From CAXXFQ01 sp963674475 (lineage in GTDB: Bacteria > Planctomycetota > Planctomycetia > Pirellulales > Thermoguttaceae): DNA of 64,000 nt. Positions 16,580 through 26,093 of the stretch are shown here, piece by piece. The notes beneath the pieces are model-generated. The model saw only the letters and a list, made by a program, of their open reading frames with translations, had not been told where the DNA came from and ran no database searches. Both the position numbers and the translations under genes were made by a program. The stretch is taken from positions 558,001 to 622,000 of the forward strand of contig CAXXFQ010000024.1 of assembly GCA_963674475.2 (NCBI GenBank). Direction: 5' to 3'. Every line of letters begins with the position of its first letter. Position 1 is the stretch's first letter.

Positions 16580-18037
16580 TTAGAACTTATAGCGGGCCAT
16601 CCACTCAAGGCGGGTCAGCTCAGGCGTGGAGCTTCCCAGGTAGGCAGTTTGCCATTGACTGACTTCCATACCGACCTCGAAGTCCTTCGTGATGTTGTAA
16701 AGTGCATTGACGTAAATTGACTGGTTGCGGGCACGCATGCCGGCCGAAAGGTCCCGGTCAATCGGGTCGTCGATGGACCACCCGCAGTAACTTCGCCAAC
16801 GACTGCTCCACTTGTACTCAAGCTCAAGCCAGCCACCGATCGAGCGGATCGTGTCGCCCGTGTTCGGGTTGATGCCTTGGTTGATACCACCGAAGAACAA
16901 GGAAAGGTTCTCGCCAGTGAAGAACTCACTACGGAAGGCCAATCTACTTGTGATCGGGACCACCACATCAAGGTTGCCGGACCAAGTAATTCGGTCAACA
17001 TTGTAAACCGGATTGACGGCGAAATCGAAATCGTAGTTCTCTTTGCCAATGTGACCCGAGATGCCGACCACGATAGGTCGTGCACACTGGCCTTTTCGCT
17101 GACCAATCGTCCATGAATAACGTCCTTCGAGGATCGGCCATTTGGAGTCGTACTCCACGATGTCATCGGCAGTCGATTTAGTGCCATCAATTTTGACTGA
17201 TTGATTGATTGAGAACTGTGCCTTTGACAGCAAGCAACTGGAATGGTTGAACGTACGTTCAACACGGAACTGCGGACGACGGTAGTTCAAGTTACCTGCA
17301 AGGAAAGCAACGGAGTAGTTCAAGGTACCCGGGTTCAGCGGCGAAATGACGTCCCACTCTTGTCCGGCAAGGAGTCGCCATTGACGGTTCTTCATTTCAA
17401 CGAAGCCACGGCGGAACAGAATGCCCGGCTTGTTGTAATACTGGAACTGACCCTGGAAGTTCATTTCCACCTGACCGGCCGTTTCCCAGTACTGCCCGAG
17501 GAAGCAAGGCTTCGGACCGGTAACGATCATACCCAGTCGGGTTGACTTGGCGTCGAGACCAAACTGCGGACGATCACCATGCGTTTGCTGGTTGGCAAAC
17601 AGGATGTAGTCGGTCCGAGTGCTCGGATTGGTTTCATAGATGGCGCTCGCCTGGAGAAAGCCATAAGGCGTGAAGGAAAATTTCCCCTTCTTCCAAGAGT
17701 TCTTTGCGATGAACTCAGCCATTTCCGGACCGAGGGGGTCGAATTCCTGGTCGCCAGGGGCCATGAGCGGATCGTCGAAGCTCGTCAAGATCACAGGGCT
17801 ATCAGACGTTGACGATTCGAGCGTTGTTGGAATTTGTCCAACACACTGGTTGACCGGCGCTTCAGACTCGACCGGGGGCAGAGGCTGCAGCTGAGGCAAC
17901 GATTGATAACTTACAGTCTGCTGTAGGTCATTGCGAGTGTTGCCGAATTGAGGCGGCTCGGCTGCTGCTGTCGAAAGAAGCAGCGCGATGACTGGTAGCG
18001 TTAACAGGCTGAAGCGTCGCAAGATAAGCCCTTCCAT
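16580..18037 (-). CDS. outer-membrane porin (DcaP-like/planctomycete porin)
   Basis: 485 residues with a signal peptide (LLTLPVIALLLSTAAAEP). A low-complexity Pro/Gln region is followed by a 16-18-strand-type barrel pattern of alternating hydrophobic residues. It includes SFTPYGFLQASAIYETNPST, KSTRLGMIVTGP and LLAGQEWDVISPLNPGTLNY, and ends in RYKF, the terminal Phe expected for barrel insertion. DcaP-type porins move carboxylates and other small anions across the outer membrane. Its position next to the ActP module fits a shared carboxylate uptake route, although it has its own terminator. A P113 palindrome lies ~155 bp upstream of its start, in the opposite orientation to the copies before plus-strand genes. 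Confidence 0.82.
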   Translation of the reverse strand: MEGLILRRFSLLTLPVIALLLSTAAAEPPQFGNTRNDLQQTVSYQSLPQLQPLPPVESEAPVNQCVGQIPTTLESSTSDSPVILTSFDDPLMAPGDQEFDPLGPEMAEFIAKNSWKKGKFSFTPYGFLQASAIYETNPSTRTDYILFANQQTHGDRPQFGLDAKSTRLGMIVTGPKPCFLGQYWETAGQVEMNFQGQFQYYNKPGILFRRGFVEMKNRQWRLLAGQEWDVISPLNPGTLNYSVAFLAGNLNYRRPQFRVERTFNHSSCLLSKAQFSINQSVKIDGTKSTADDIVEYDSKWPILEGRYSWTIGQRKGQCARPIVVGISGHIGKENYDFDFAVNPVYNVDRITWSGNLDVVVPITSRLAFRSEFFTGENLSLFFGGINQGINPNTGDTIRSIGGWLELEYKWSSRWRSYCGWSIDDPIDRDLSAGMRARNQSIYVNALYNITKDFEVGMEVSQWQTAYLGSSTPELTRLEWMARYKF

Positions 18038-18190
18038 GTGATGTCGGTTCGTGATATTCCACAGCGGGCCAGCCGAACTTTTGATCTCTGGTCCGTTGCA
18101 TGGTGATTTCCAAGGTTGGTGCAGGAGGGCTATCTCAAGCGGATTCTCTCTGCGGCCTTTTCATCGATCCCTTATAAAACTTCAGGCATT

Positions 18191-18305
18191 CATTGAGGGC
18201 TGCATTGCCAATGAACCTTCCCACGGCGAAAAAATCCAGTAAATCCGCCTGGTACACGGGCATTTGTGGCTACGTGAGGATCATTGACTATGCCAACACC
18301 AATAA
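18191..18305 (+). repeat. P113 palindromic element, copy 1
   Basis: Starts ATTGAGGGCTGCATTGCC and ends TGCCAACACCAATAA, with inverted ends (TATTGAGGGC... against TATTGATGTCGG... on the other strand). It belongs to the sub-type with TTCCCACGGCGAAAAA in the left arm, shared with 51387-51500. Its central hairpin (CGCCTGGTACACGGG) is slightly decayed. Confidence 0.75.
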
Positions 18306-18551
18306 ATCGTCAATGAAATTTCGATAGATGAGACGGAAACTTTTTGAATTCCCAAAAACAGGAAAAGCCTCCCTTGGTGATGAGGGTAATGTCACGAAAA
18401 TTAATAGCGTAAGCTGGGGGAGGTGTAGCGATAATCTAGCTAGTGGGCACGCAGTATAAGTTTCCAGCTTTACCTTACCTGTCTCTGAGGCATGAAAAAA
18501 AGCCCCTTGTGGCTAATAGACGAGTATAAAGGGCTCCCTAGAATCGCTTCT
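18306..18551. other. intergenic, no gene seen
   Basis: About 250 bp between the P113 element and the IS3 right end. No ORF with a motif is present. Around 18493-18540, AAGCCCC and GGGCT could pair as a weak hairpin. Confidence 0.4.
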
Positions 18552-19167
18552 TGAGGTGGTGACCGGCTTTGATTTTCTGCACTACCGGTTATGGAGGTAC
18601 GGGTTGGGGTATATCTCTGTGCTGCTGGGAGGGTAGACTGAGACGTAGCCGAAACCGGAGCGGAAGCTGTGCACAGAGGGTCGCGAACTCACGCAGGGTA
18701 GCGTACCACAGCGAACCGGGCGGCCGGAAATTATTGTAATCCTCTCGCCAATGCCTAGTCAGCCGTATGGCGGCCGACGGACTTTCAAAAAGTCCAACGG
18801 CCAGGAACTCGTCTCGAAAACGGCTATTGAAACTTTCCGCGTAGCCGTTTTCCCAGGGACTGCCCGGCTCGGTGTAAAACGTCTCTGCTTACGCCTGATT
18901 GAGCCATCGCCGGATCGACTTTGATACGAATTCCGGGCCGTTGTCGCTGCGGATGCACCTGGATACGCCCTGCATTGTAAATAGCTCGGCCAACGTGTCG
19001 AACACGTCCTGGCTGGGGATTCCGTGACGAACCTTCAAGGCAAGACGCTCGCGAGTGTACTCATTCACAATCGAAAGCCATTTCAGTTGGCTGCCACTTT
19101 CGGTCCGATCGAACACGAAGTCCCAGCACCACACATGTTCCGGGTCCGTCATCCGTAGGGCACCTCA
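18552..19167 (-). pseudogene. internally deleted IS3-family element with near-complete integrase domain
   Basis: The left end (TGAGGTGCCCTACGGATGAC, reading down from 19167) is joined directly to orfB at EHVWCWDFVFDRT, so orfA and the start of orfB are deleted. The catalytic triad is visible: D in WCWDF, D in RSDNGPEFVS, and E in SPWENGYAESFNSRF. A single in-frame TAA at 18889 splits the domain, after which the frame is open again through RHWREDYNNFRPPGSL. The right end begins TTGAGGTGGTGACCGGC at about 18551. The result is a short IS derivative with both ends, possibly movable if transposase is supplied in trans. Confidence 0.8.
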
Positions 19168-19282
19168 GGGACCGCAGTGGGTGCCGACGGCATTGGGACC
19201 GCTGCGGGTGGAATAACCTATATGGTTTGCGTTGTTCACATCGCACATACGGCGAATGTAAACACCGGTCGACGCAAAGGGG

Positions 19283-21088
19283 TTACGGGTGAACCTCAAA
19301 GTGTTCTTTCAAGTGCCGGGCAATACATTTTCCAAAATGCTTGGCCATTTCCTCGGTGGGATCCGAATGCGTTCCGGGCTTACCGGAAAGTTGCAGAAAT
19401 ATTGTGCAGTTCTGATACGCGAAAATCAGCTTGACGTAGTGCTGTGTCCCATTGCCTTGGGTGTAGTTGAGGATAACCGACTTCTTCTCCTCGGTGACGT
19501 ACCGGGCATTCGGTTCCTTGATCCAGTAGTCAAGATGATTTTGGAGAACGCGTTCGGTGTAGTCGCCCTGATGCGGCCCGTCCATCTCCACCACGACCCA
19601 AGTGTATGAGAATTGTCTATGTTTGTTGTTCGGGTCAATCCACCAGTCTCGACCCTTCTCAAAGATGAACCCGCTGTCGCGACTGATCTGAAACCTTTGC
19701 CGCCACTGATCGTCCTTGTCGTAAGGCATCCAAGGGATAGCGGTGTCATGAGTCTTGGCATCCAGGGCTCTTTTCATTTGCCACCATCCGGTCTGTAGGT
19801 CGGCTGGCATCTGAATAAAGCAACTGGCGGCCAACAGTTTCTTGTTTAAGTGTGCCCCTGAACGATACTCGCCGAAGCGTTTTAGGAGCGATTCCATGTT
19901 GATCGACGTGGAGTCTTCTTTGAGCGATGTCAGATACTCGGCAAAACCGGGATACGCAAGAACGACACGGGTTCGGATCGATCGGCCCACTCCGCCCGAG
20001 TTCTCGTACTCGGCGCGAATCAAGCGTTCTAGCTGCTTATACTCCAGGGGAAGGCCCAATCCCTTGTGCCAGCGTTTGATCTTGCCCTCGATCGCTTGAA
20101 ACTGCGAGTAGCGTTGTTTCCGATTCTCGCCCGACACGTCGCCGAGAATGCGTTCGATCCGCTTGAACTCCAGTTCCGTATCGGCCCAGAAGTGAAGCCG
20201 CTCTCGCTCTTCCTCGTCGTTCATGTACTTCCAGAGGGTCTTCACATCCGGATTCTTCTTCTCGGTCAGATAATAGTCGGCCGCGATCGAGGCGACCTCG
20301 TCGTACATGGCCCCGACCCATTGGCCATCGGGCATCTGCATGTAGAAGCGGTCCTTGCCTTGTGCGTACGGCCACTCATGCACGACCGGAATGCCCCGAT
20401 GCCAGAGCGGCGTCTTGATGTATTGACCTTTCGGAAGACCGCCGAGCAGTTCGCGTTCTTCGGTCCCAGAGAAAACGCCCGCTTTGGCCGTGGCGTGCGT
20501 CTCGCCGGCAATGTTGTTCATCGTGTCGCCCAGGCCGTTGGCGATCTGGCCATAGCCTTCCAACACCGGACCGGCCAACGGAACTTTGCCGAGTTGCTCC
20601 AGGCCGGTGCCAATCGTATGTAAGAACACCATCCCACGGCGAGCGCTTGGCGGCAGGTCGGGGTTCTTCGACGCGGTCGCGAACCGGCTCCCCAACCCAA
20701 TCACCGTGTCAAAATGTTGCTTCACCTCGGCGTACTTCTGGAAACTTTTGAACGCCGAGTGTTCCGTCATCACCTTGAGGTCTTTGTGAAACCGCTTGAC
20801 TCCCGGCAACGAAGTGCGGAACAACAGGCCGGTGTAACGAACCTTATAGGCGTACTGCTCGAGGTCCGCCGTCGACTGGAACGCAACCTCGGCGAACTTA
20901 TTGTACTGATCGGCCATCTCCATCAGTTTCCGGTGCCGCGATACCTCGTCCTTGAGGTTTGGATCGCCTTTGAGTCGCTCATATGCATTGGCCAAAGCGT
21001 CGTCCGTCACATCCGCGTGAGTCTCGCACGGCACGGCAAGCCAAAGGGTTAAAAGAAAAAGGAGGGTGGCAACACGGGCAAGTTTCAT
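19283..21088 (-). CDS. secreted protein of unknown function (601 aa)
   Basis: I do not recognise a family. The N-terminus is a clear signal peptide (VATLLFLLTLWLAVPCETHA). The next ~150 residues are helical and charged (DPNLKDEVSRHRKLMEMADQ). A central segment has GIPVVHEWPYAQGKDRFYMQ and an Asp/Glu-rich stretch. The C-terminal 150 residues look beta-rich and aromatic (FSYTWVVVEMDGPHQGDY). It follows 45 bp after the SH3-like gene at 21134-22201 on the same strand, so the two are probably co-transcribed and may work together outside the cytoplasm. The IS3 remnant begins 115 bp downstream of its stop. Confidence 0.6.
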   Translation of the reverse strand: MKLARVATLLFLLTLWLAVPCETHADVTDDALANAYERLKGDPNLKDEVSRHRKLMEMADQYNKFAEVAFQSTADLEQYAYKVRYTGLLFRTSLPGVKRFHKDLKVMTEHSAFKSFQKYAEVKQHFDTVIGLGSRFATASKNPDLPPSARRGMVFLHTIGTGLEQLGKVPLAGPVLEGYGQIANGLGDTMNNIAGETHATAKAGVFSGTEERELLGGLPKGQYIKTPLWHRGIPVVHEWPYAQGKDRFYMQMPDGQWVGAMYDEVASIAADYYLTEKKNPDVKTLWKYMNDEEERERLHFWADTELEFKRIERILGDVSGENRKQRYSQFQAIEGKIKRWHKGLGLPLEYKQLERLIRAEYENSGGVGRSIRTRVVLAYPGFAEYLTSLKEDSTSINMESLLKRFGEYRSGAHLNKKLLAASCFIQMPADLQTGWWQMKRALDAKTHDTAIPWMPYDKDDQWRQRFQISRDSGFIFEKGRDWWIDPNNKHRQFSYTWVVVEMDGPHQGDYTERVLQNHLDYWIKEPNARYVTEEKKSVILNYTQGNGTQHYVKLIFAYQNCTIFLQLSGKPGTHSDPTEEMAKHFGKCIARHLKEHFEVHP

Positions 21089-21133
21089 GATTCGGTTCTC
21101 TTGTGCGGCGAAGGGACTATTTTCGGGGTCCAG

Positions 21134-22201
21134 CTAAAAGGCAATCTCCATCGGCCCTTCGGCGATCTTCTTGCGTTCGGTCGTGAAACGGTATTCTCCC
21201 GGTCGATATTCGTCCACGTGTTCGTAAATCCCTTCCTTACCGACGGCGGAAAATGTGTAGAACTTTACCTTCGCCACGTCTCCTGTCACGCTCACGGTGG
21301 GTCGCCAGTCGACTGGCTTCTCGGTCTTCCATTGCCATTTCGATGCCGGCCAGGACGGATGGTCCAGTGGATTGTCTGTCTCCGTTGATGCCGGACCCTG
21401 CCACGGATCCGCGTCGAGAACGAGGTGTGCGGTCCAAGTGATTCCGTGCCACATGGCTCCGAACTCGTCCAATTCGCGTTTCAGGATCGATGCGAGCAAG
21501 AACGACTTGGCCGAGCGGTCGCCTTCGACGACTTCCATGACGTTGTCCAGCGACTTGCCCGGCTTCGGAGCCCGGAACAAAGTCGTGTTCCCTTCCAGCA
21601 GTTCACCCGGCTCGGGGAATGTGGCCCCAACCGGCATGGCCCATACCACGCCGTTGCCGTTGTTCTCCTCCTTGAACTGGTACGCCATGAGCCGATACCC
21701 CTTCTTGACTTGAAGCGGTCGGAACAGAGCCATGAGTTTCATCGGATCGACAAGACTCTTCGACCATCCGTCCGGAGTCTGTTCCGGTACGAAGGCAATC
21801 TCTTGGGCTTTCTGTCGCAGCTTTTTAATCTCGGCAGCCGAGAACCTCTTGCTCGATTTGTTGGAAGCAGCAGCATTTGCACTTGCGGTATCGGAGAAAA
21901 CTCCCGACGTGTCGGTCGTATCAGGCTCCAGATACCGCGAGTGGATCCAGCCCCAGGTCTCCTCACCGTCTTGCGGCACAGCGACCTGTAGAAAGTTTCC
22001 GTTGACCTTTTGGATCGTCAGCTTCGTTCCCTTTTCGATCGTCATTAGCGTGTCACGACCCAGCATCAACGGGGCAGGCTGCTTGAGCACAACCGCATCG
22101 CCCACAGCAATTTCCGCCGCCAACGCCGTTTCAGATAAAAGGATGATGCATGCTCCCAGTGTCATTAGCGTCCCCGCAACTGCTACCGGTCTGTTCCGCA
22201 T
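21134..22201 (-). CDS. secreted SH3-like domain protein of unknown function
   Basis: 355 residues from ATG 22201, which has GGAGG six bases upstream; the frame extends four codons further to a TTG that would overlap the ribosome binding site. A signal peptide (VAVAGTLMTLGACIILLSET) is followed by a bacterial SH3-like domain (~30-90) ending in ETWGWIHSRYLEP, the usual signature. Such domains often bind peptidoglycan or other periplasmic targets. The remaining 250 residues (from RFSAAEIKKLRQKAQEIAFV to the end) have no recognised motif. It is upstream of, and close to, the 601-residue secreted protein and likely forms a two-gene operon with it. Confidence 0.65.
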   Translation of the reverse strand: MRNRPVAVAGTLMTLGACIILLSETALAAEIAVGDAVVLKQPAPLMLGRDTLMTIEKGTKLTIQKVNGNFLQVAVPQDGEETWGWIHSRYLEPDTTDTSGVFSDTASANAAASNKSSKRFSAAEIKKLRQKAQEIAFVPEQTPDGWSKSLVDPMKLMALFRPLQVKKGYRLMAYQFKEENNGNGVVWAMPVGATFPEPGELLEGNTTLFRAPKPGKSLDNVMEVVEGDRSAKSFLLASILKRELDEFGAMWHGITWTAHLVLDADPWQGPASTETDNPLDHPSWPASKWQWKTEKPVDWRPTVSVTGDVAKVKFYTFSAVGKEGIYEHVDEYRPGEYRFTTERKKIAEGPMEIAF

Positions 22202-22329
22202 GGTATCCTCCAAAATGACGCTGTCCGCTCCAATTACCGTTCAGGCACTCCGAATCGGCATAATCCCACCGTAACGCCTCTCCGCTCGATAAATCTAGCA
22301 TATTAAACAAGAACGTCAAAATCGGCCTA

Positions 22330-22848
22330 CCACTCACAAGATAGCTCCTGAGCAATCATCATCATCCGATAGCCATACCGTGGATACCGGCGTGCCAATT
22401 CATGCAATCGGTCCGCCAGTCGCTTCTCATCTGACGAAACTGGCTTCGTCCGATAGCGCTGCGTGCTTCGCGGCACGCCCAACGTCTTACAAGCCCGACG
22501 CTCTGAGACGGTCACTGCTTGGCAAGCGTGTTCAGCCGCCTTGCGACGCCGCGCCGGGCTCAGTAGTTTCCCTCCAGAACTTCCTTCAAGATCGCCTTGT
22601 CCAGCTCGGCATCGGCCAAGAGCTTCTTGAGTCGCTTGTTCTTTTTCTCGAGCTCCTTCAAACGCTTCGTCTCTTCGGCCTTCATCCCACCCTGCTGGTG
22701 TCGCCAACAATGGAACATCGGTTCACTCACTTCCAAGAACTGGCATATCTGTCCAATCGTCTTGCCGACGGCCAGCCCGCGTATCCGCTTCGTGAAGCTT
22801 CCGGATAATCTGTTCCGGCGTATGCCGCTTCCCGCGATTCCTCTTCAT
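22330..22848 (-). pseudogene. IS3-family orfA-orfB remnant (second IS3 type)
   Basis: Begins MKRNRGKRHTPEQIIRKLHE, then frameshifts. Later frames give an Arg/Glu/Lys/Leu-rich coiled-coil-like stretch. A 3' frame reads GGKLLSPARRRKAAEHACQA, CKTLGVPRSTQRYRTK and RYPRYGYRMM before it is cut at about 22330. This is the orfA-orfB overlap region common in IS3 elements, different from the type at 6579. The integrase domain is absent. Confidence 0.75.
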
Positions 22849-22972
22849 CGAAAGTCTCCTTGTCAAAAACGGCTCCAGAGACTCTCATAACATATGGATC
22901 AGCTTTTGGGGAGCACCCCAAAAGCCTGTGATACACTTTTGCAGTATCAATCAATCGAGGACCAAAAAAATC

Positions 22973-23012
22973 TGCCGATGGCAAGCGTCCTCACATCTGC
23001 TTGCCATCGGCA
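22973..23012 (-). terminator. intrinsic terminator of the PEP-CTERM gene
   Basis: A perfect 14-bp stem TGCCGATGGCAAGC/GCTTGCCATCGGCA with a 12-nt loop. On the minus strand it is followed by a run of T after GA (plus-strand AAAAAAA before 22971). It lies 40 bp beyond the PEP-CTERM stop. Confidence 0.85.
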
Positions 23013-23051
23013 TTTTCTGTTATCGGAGAGAGATAATGAAACGAAGAAATT

Positions 23052-23915
23052 TTACCTTTGCTTTCGTCGCATCAGGAAGATACCACACAGCGAAATGCAG
23101 CCCACTGCCAGCAAGCTCATGGTCGCCGGTTCGGGGACGACTTTGATGTCTGGAGCAGTAAAGGTTTGGCCGCCATAGCCAATCGCAAAGCCCCATAAGG
23201 TCTGATTCTGTTCAGCATCGGCGCCATCAGCGGCGAGTAGATCAAAACGATCATTCCAATAGGGGGAAGCGCTGGTTTTGATGTAATCCGGATCATCAAG
23301 GTCCCCATCACCATCCGCGTCGTAAGCAGGATAGCCATCCCCGTCCTCGGCTTCATTTCTTCCGAACCACCAGGAATTGCCACTCATGCCAATGAGACCA
23401 ACGACCTCGTCGGCTGAATTGGTTGTTATGGTTCCATCGCTCTTGATGCCCACAAATTTCGTTGCATCATATTTGTCAATAGCGATAGGGCCCCAACCAC
23501 TGGTTGAATGACGAGGCTCGCCATAATCATCGAAATACTCTTTGGTGATGTTGTCAAAAGTAAGGGCGGCGCCTTCCGTATCGTAAATATGATAGACCCA
23601 GCTTGCACGGCCGCCATATTCGCCGGCAACTTCAGCGCCATTCCAACTTTGGAAGTTGGTGACGTAGGACTGAATCCCAGTGACTTCGGTAATGTCCTTA
23701 AATTCAGCGAGGCCTGACCCATAGCTGCACAGGCCATTCGTGACCGCATGCTGAGCATTATCCCACAACGCGGTGTAATTTGCACTTCCGTAAGAATTTG
23801 GTGCGTAGACACGGGTGAAATCAACCTGGATTTCGGCTTGACTTGCTTGACCACTGAAGGACCAAATTAAGCCCGCCGTTACACAAACTGCCATCGTTCT
23901 TTTTAGTTGCAACAC
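23052..23915 (-). CDS. PEP-CTERM sorting-domain secreted protein
   Basis: 287 residues with a signal peptide (TMAVCVTAGLIWSFSGQASQ) and a textbook C-terminal PEP-CTERM tag: VPEPATMSLLAV, a hydrophobic helix and RRKQR. Such proteins are cut and exported by an exosortase (EpsH/XrtA type) and usually end up in extracellular matrix or on the surface. The body is beta-rich and contains one calcium-loop-like DADGDGDLDDPDY (about residues 197-209). The likely start is GTG at 23915, with AGGGAG eight bases upstream; an ATG seven codons later is an alternative. No exosortase or EPS gene is next to it. A strong terminator follows. Confidence 0.85.
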   Translation of the reverse strand: MLQLKRTMAVCVTAGLIWSFSGQASQAEIQVDFTRVYAPNSYGSANYTALWDNAQHAVTNGLCSYGSGLAEFKDITEVTGIQSYVTNFQSWNGAEVAGEYGGRASWVYHIYDTEGAALTFDNITKEYFDDYGEPRHSTSGWGPIAIDKYDATKFVGIKSDGTITTNSADEVVGLIGMSGNSWWFGRNEAEDGDGYPAYDADGDGDLDDPDYIKTSASPYWNDRFDLLAADGADAEQNQTLWGFAIGYGGQTFTAPDIKVVPEPATMSLLAVGCISLCGIFLMRRKQR

Positions 23916-24602
23916 TTTTGTTCTCCCTTTTCTTCTTCTTGGAACGTAATAGAGTTTTTGAAAAAAGTTGAATACTCACCTTAGGTGATGACTTGCAACG
24001 CTCCGCCTGCCATGCCAAGGACTGTCACTCGATCATGGTTAAGATTCCGAACGTTACCTTGTGAGTATAAACATGCCATCTTGTAAAAACAAGCAATGTA
24101 GTAAGAACCTATCGATAAAATTTGCTCCTTTCTACTTCCCTTACCATGGTTGCCCTCCTATGGAGGGGTGGTAAGCAAAGTTTGGCCGCTTGCGACTTAT
24201 CTTTTCCAATTACCTCCATCGCTTGCCAGACAAACTCTTGTGATTCAATTCGGCTGGATCGTTTGCATCCGGAAGGATCGAAAAACTTTGCTTGATCAAT
24301 CATGGGGGCTCCTTTTGCTCGCAAAATTACCTTGCTCAGTCGCGTCGAGACGGAATTCTTTGAACGACCAAACCGCCCGATTCGCCCCGTTGGTAAATAA
24401 CTTTTTTATTGGGCCAATAATAGTTTTCCAGTTTGCAAATCAGTTCATGTTTTTTTTGGACGACTTGATCAATGGGGGGCTGTTGGGACGTGACGAATTG
24501 AGGAATAATCTGATATCTTGACAATTCCGCCAGAGGTGAGTGAGGGCACTCATCGTTGGTTTGGCAAAGCATCAACAATTATTCCGGAAAAGTAGTCGCA
24601 CA
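23916..24602. other. intergenic with one small ORF candidate
   Basis: Between the divergent PEP-CTERM and dinB genes. Apart from the small ORF at 24109-24303, no coding sequence is supported. No LexA-type (SOS) box was recognised ahead of dinB. Confidence 0.45.
24109..24303 (-). CDS. possible small protein (64 aa)
   Basis: ATG at 24303 is preceded by AAAAGGAGCCCCC, a near-ideal ribosome binding site. The product begins MIDQAKFFDPSGCKRSSRIE and is rich in Arg and Lys. It has no membrane segment and no recognised family. It could be a small basic protein or a decayed gene. The sole support is the ribosome binding site. Confidence 0.3.
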   Translation of the reverse strand: MIDQAKFFDPSGCKRSSRIESQEFVWQAMEVIGKDKSQAAKLCLPPLHRRATMVREVERSKFYR

Positions 24603-25763
24603 ATGATTATTCATGTCGACATGGACGCGTTTTTCGCCTCGGTCGAGCAGCTTGATCGGCCGAAATTGCGTGGAAAGCCGGTGATTGTTGGCGGCTCGGT
24701 TGAAAGTCGAGGCGTTGTCTCGGCGGCCAGCTATGAAGCCCGACGGTTCGGCGTTCATAGTGCCATGCCGATGTCGCAAGCCTTGCGGCGTTGCCCGGAC
24801 GGTGTTTTTGTCCCGCTTCGAATGAGCCGGTACGCAGAAATTTCGGACCAGATCCACGAGATATTCAACCGGTACACGCCGATGGTCGAAGCGATCTCAT
24901 TGGACGAGGCGTTTTTGGATGTCTCCGGTTGCGAGAAACTGTTCGGAGCGGCCGAATCGATTGCCCGGAAAATTAAACGGGAGATACGAGACGAGTTGGG
25001 GCTGGTCGCTTCGGCCGGTGTTGCGACGAATAAATTTTTAGCGAAGGTGGCCAGTGACCTGGAAAAACCGGACGGGCTTGTGGTGGTGCCGACCGACCAG
25101 GAAGCGATCGAGTCGTTCCTGGAACCGTTACCGATCCGACGAATCTGGGGAGTCGGAAAAGTCGCGGCCGAGCGATTTCATCGGATTGGTGTTAGAACGA
25201 TTGGTCAACTGCGTCGCCTTTCGCTGTCGGGGTTGACCGGACATTTCGGTGAGTCGACGGCGAGGCATTTTTATGATCTTGCACGAGGTCGCGATGGCCG
25301 TGATGTTATCCCCTACTGTTCGCCAAAGTCGATCTCCCACGAAACAACTTTCCCCAAGGACGAGTCGGACCCGAAATTATTGCGGACCTGTTTGCTCGAG
25401 TTGACCGACCAGGTCGCTTGCCGACTTCGTGCTAAAAAACTTTTTGCCAAGAGCGTCCACTTGAAGGTCCGGTTTGCCGACTTCCGAACGGTTACGCGAT
25501 CCTCGACCTTGCCCACGCCGACCAATCGAACCGATAAACTGAGTTCGACCGCCGTCGAGATACTGGAACATCGGCTCCCGGCAAAGCAGCTGCCGGTTCG
25601 CCTTATCGGTATTGGCGTCGGCCACCTGACCGAGACGGCAGAGGTCCAATTGGATCTGTTTGATAGGGAAACCAACCCTCGCCAAAAACAGCTAGACCGG
25701 GCGACCGATGAAATCCGCGACCGTTTCGGCAATTGCTCGATTCGCCGCGGCGGCTCGTTGTAA
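24603..25763 (+). CDS. dinB: DNA polymerase IV (Y-family translesion polymerase)
   Basis: 386 residues from ATG 24603, chosen because the protein then begins MIIHVDMDAFFASVEQ like other DinB proteins; the reading frame extends 21 codons further upstream. The catalytic acidic residues are in VDMDAFF and SLDEAFLDVSGCE. SAASYEARRFGVHSAMP is the finger loop, and SAGVATNKFLAKVASDLEKP and IWGVGKVAAERF belong to the palm and thumb with helix-hairpin-helix. A C-terminal little finger ends with QLDLF, a match to the beta-clamp binding motif, near residue 358. The enzyme copies past DNA lesions. It appears to be a single-gene unit. Confidence 0.95.
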   Translation: MIIHVDMDAFFASVEQLDRPKLRGKPVIVGGSVESRGVVSAASYEARRFGVHSAMPMSQALRRCPDGVFVPLRMSRYAEISDQIHEIFNRYTPMVEAISLDEAFLDVSGCEKLFGAAESIARKIKREIRDELGLVASAGVATNKFLAKVASDLEKPDGLVVVPTDQEAIESFLEPLPIRRIWGVGKVAAERFHRIGVRTIGQLRRLSLSGLTGHFGESTARHFYDLARGRDGRDVIPYCSPKSISHETTFPKDESDPKLLRTCLLELTDQVACRLRAKKLFAKSVHLKVRFADFRTVTRSSTLPTPTNRTDKLSSTAVEILEHRLPAKQLPVRLIGIGVGHLTETAEVQLDLFDRETNPRQKQLDRATDEIRDRFGNCSIRRGGSL

Positions 25764-26093
25764 CCAACTGCGGGAGCGTCGCTTTCTCAGCATCAAATGG
25801 TTTCCGTCAAGGAACACGAATTCCTAACCCGTCACCCCCCCATCTGGTTTTCGGGGACCTGCTCGGTAGATAACCGTCTCGTTTTATCAGTGAAGGAAAT
25901 CGGATACCTGAATCGAAAGGTTTTCGCTGGAATATCAGCGCCGGTGGTGTATACTCAAGACACGTTTCGCGGACGCGTGCTTTGGGCGTGATTCCCAACG
26001 AGATTACCATGACATGAAGCGATAGGTGACTTTTCCGCACGCAGCCCACACCTGCCTTGCGTGAGGCAATTTCGTCAATAAGAGGAAAATGAA
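25764..26093. other. intergenic before the SPFH pair
   Basis: 330 bp with no motif-bearing ORF. AGAGGA lies just before the SPFH start. Nothing else is recognised. Confidence 0.4.
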
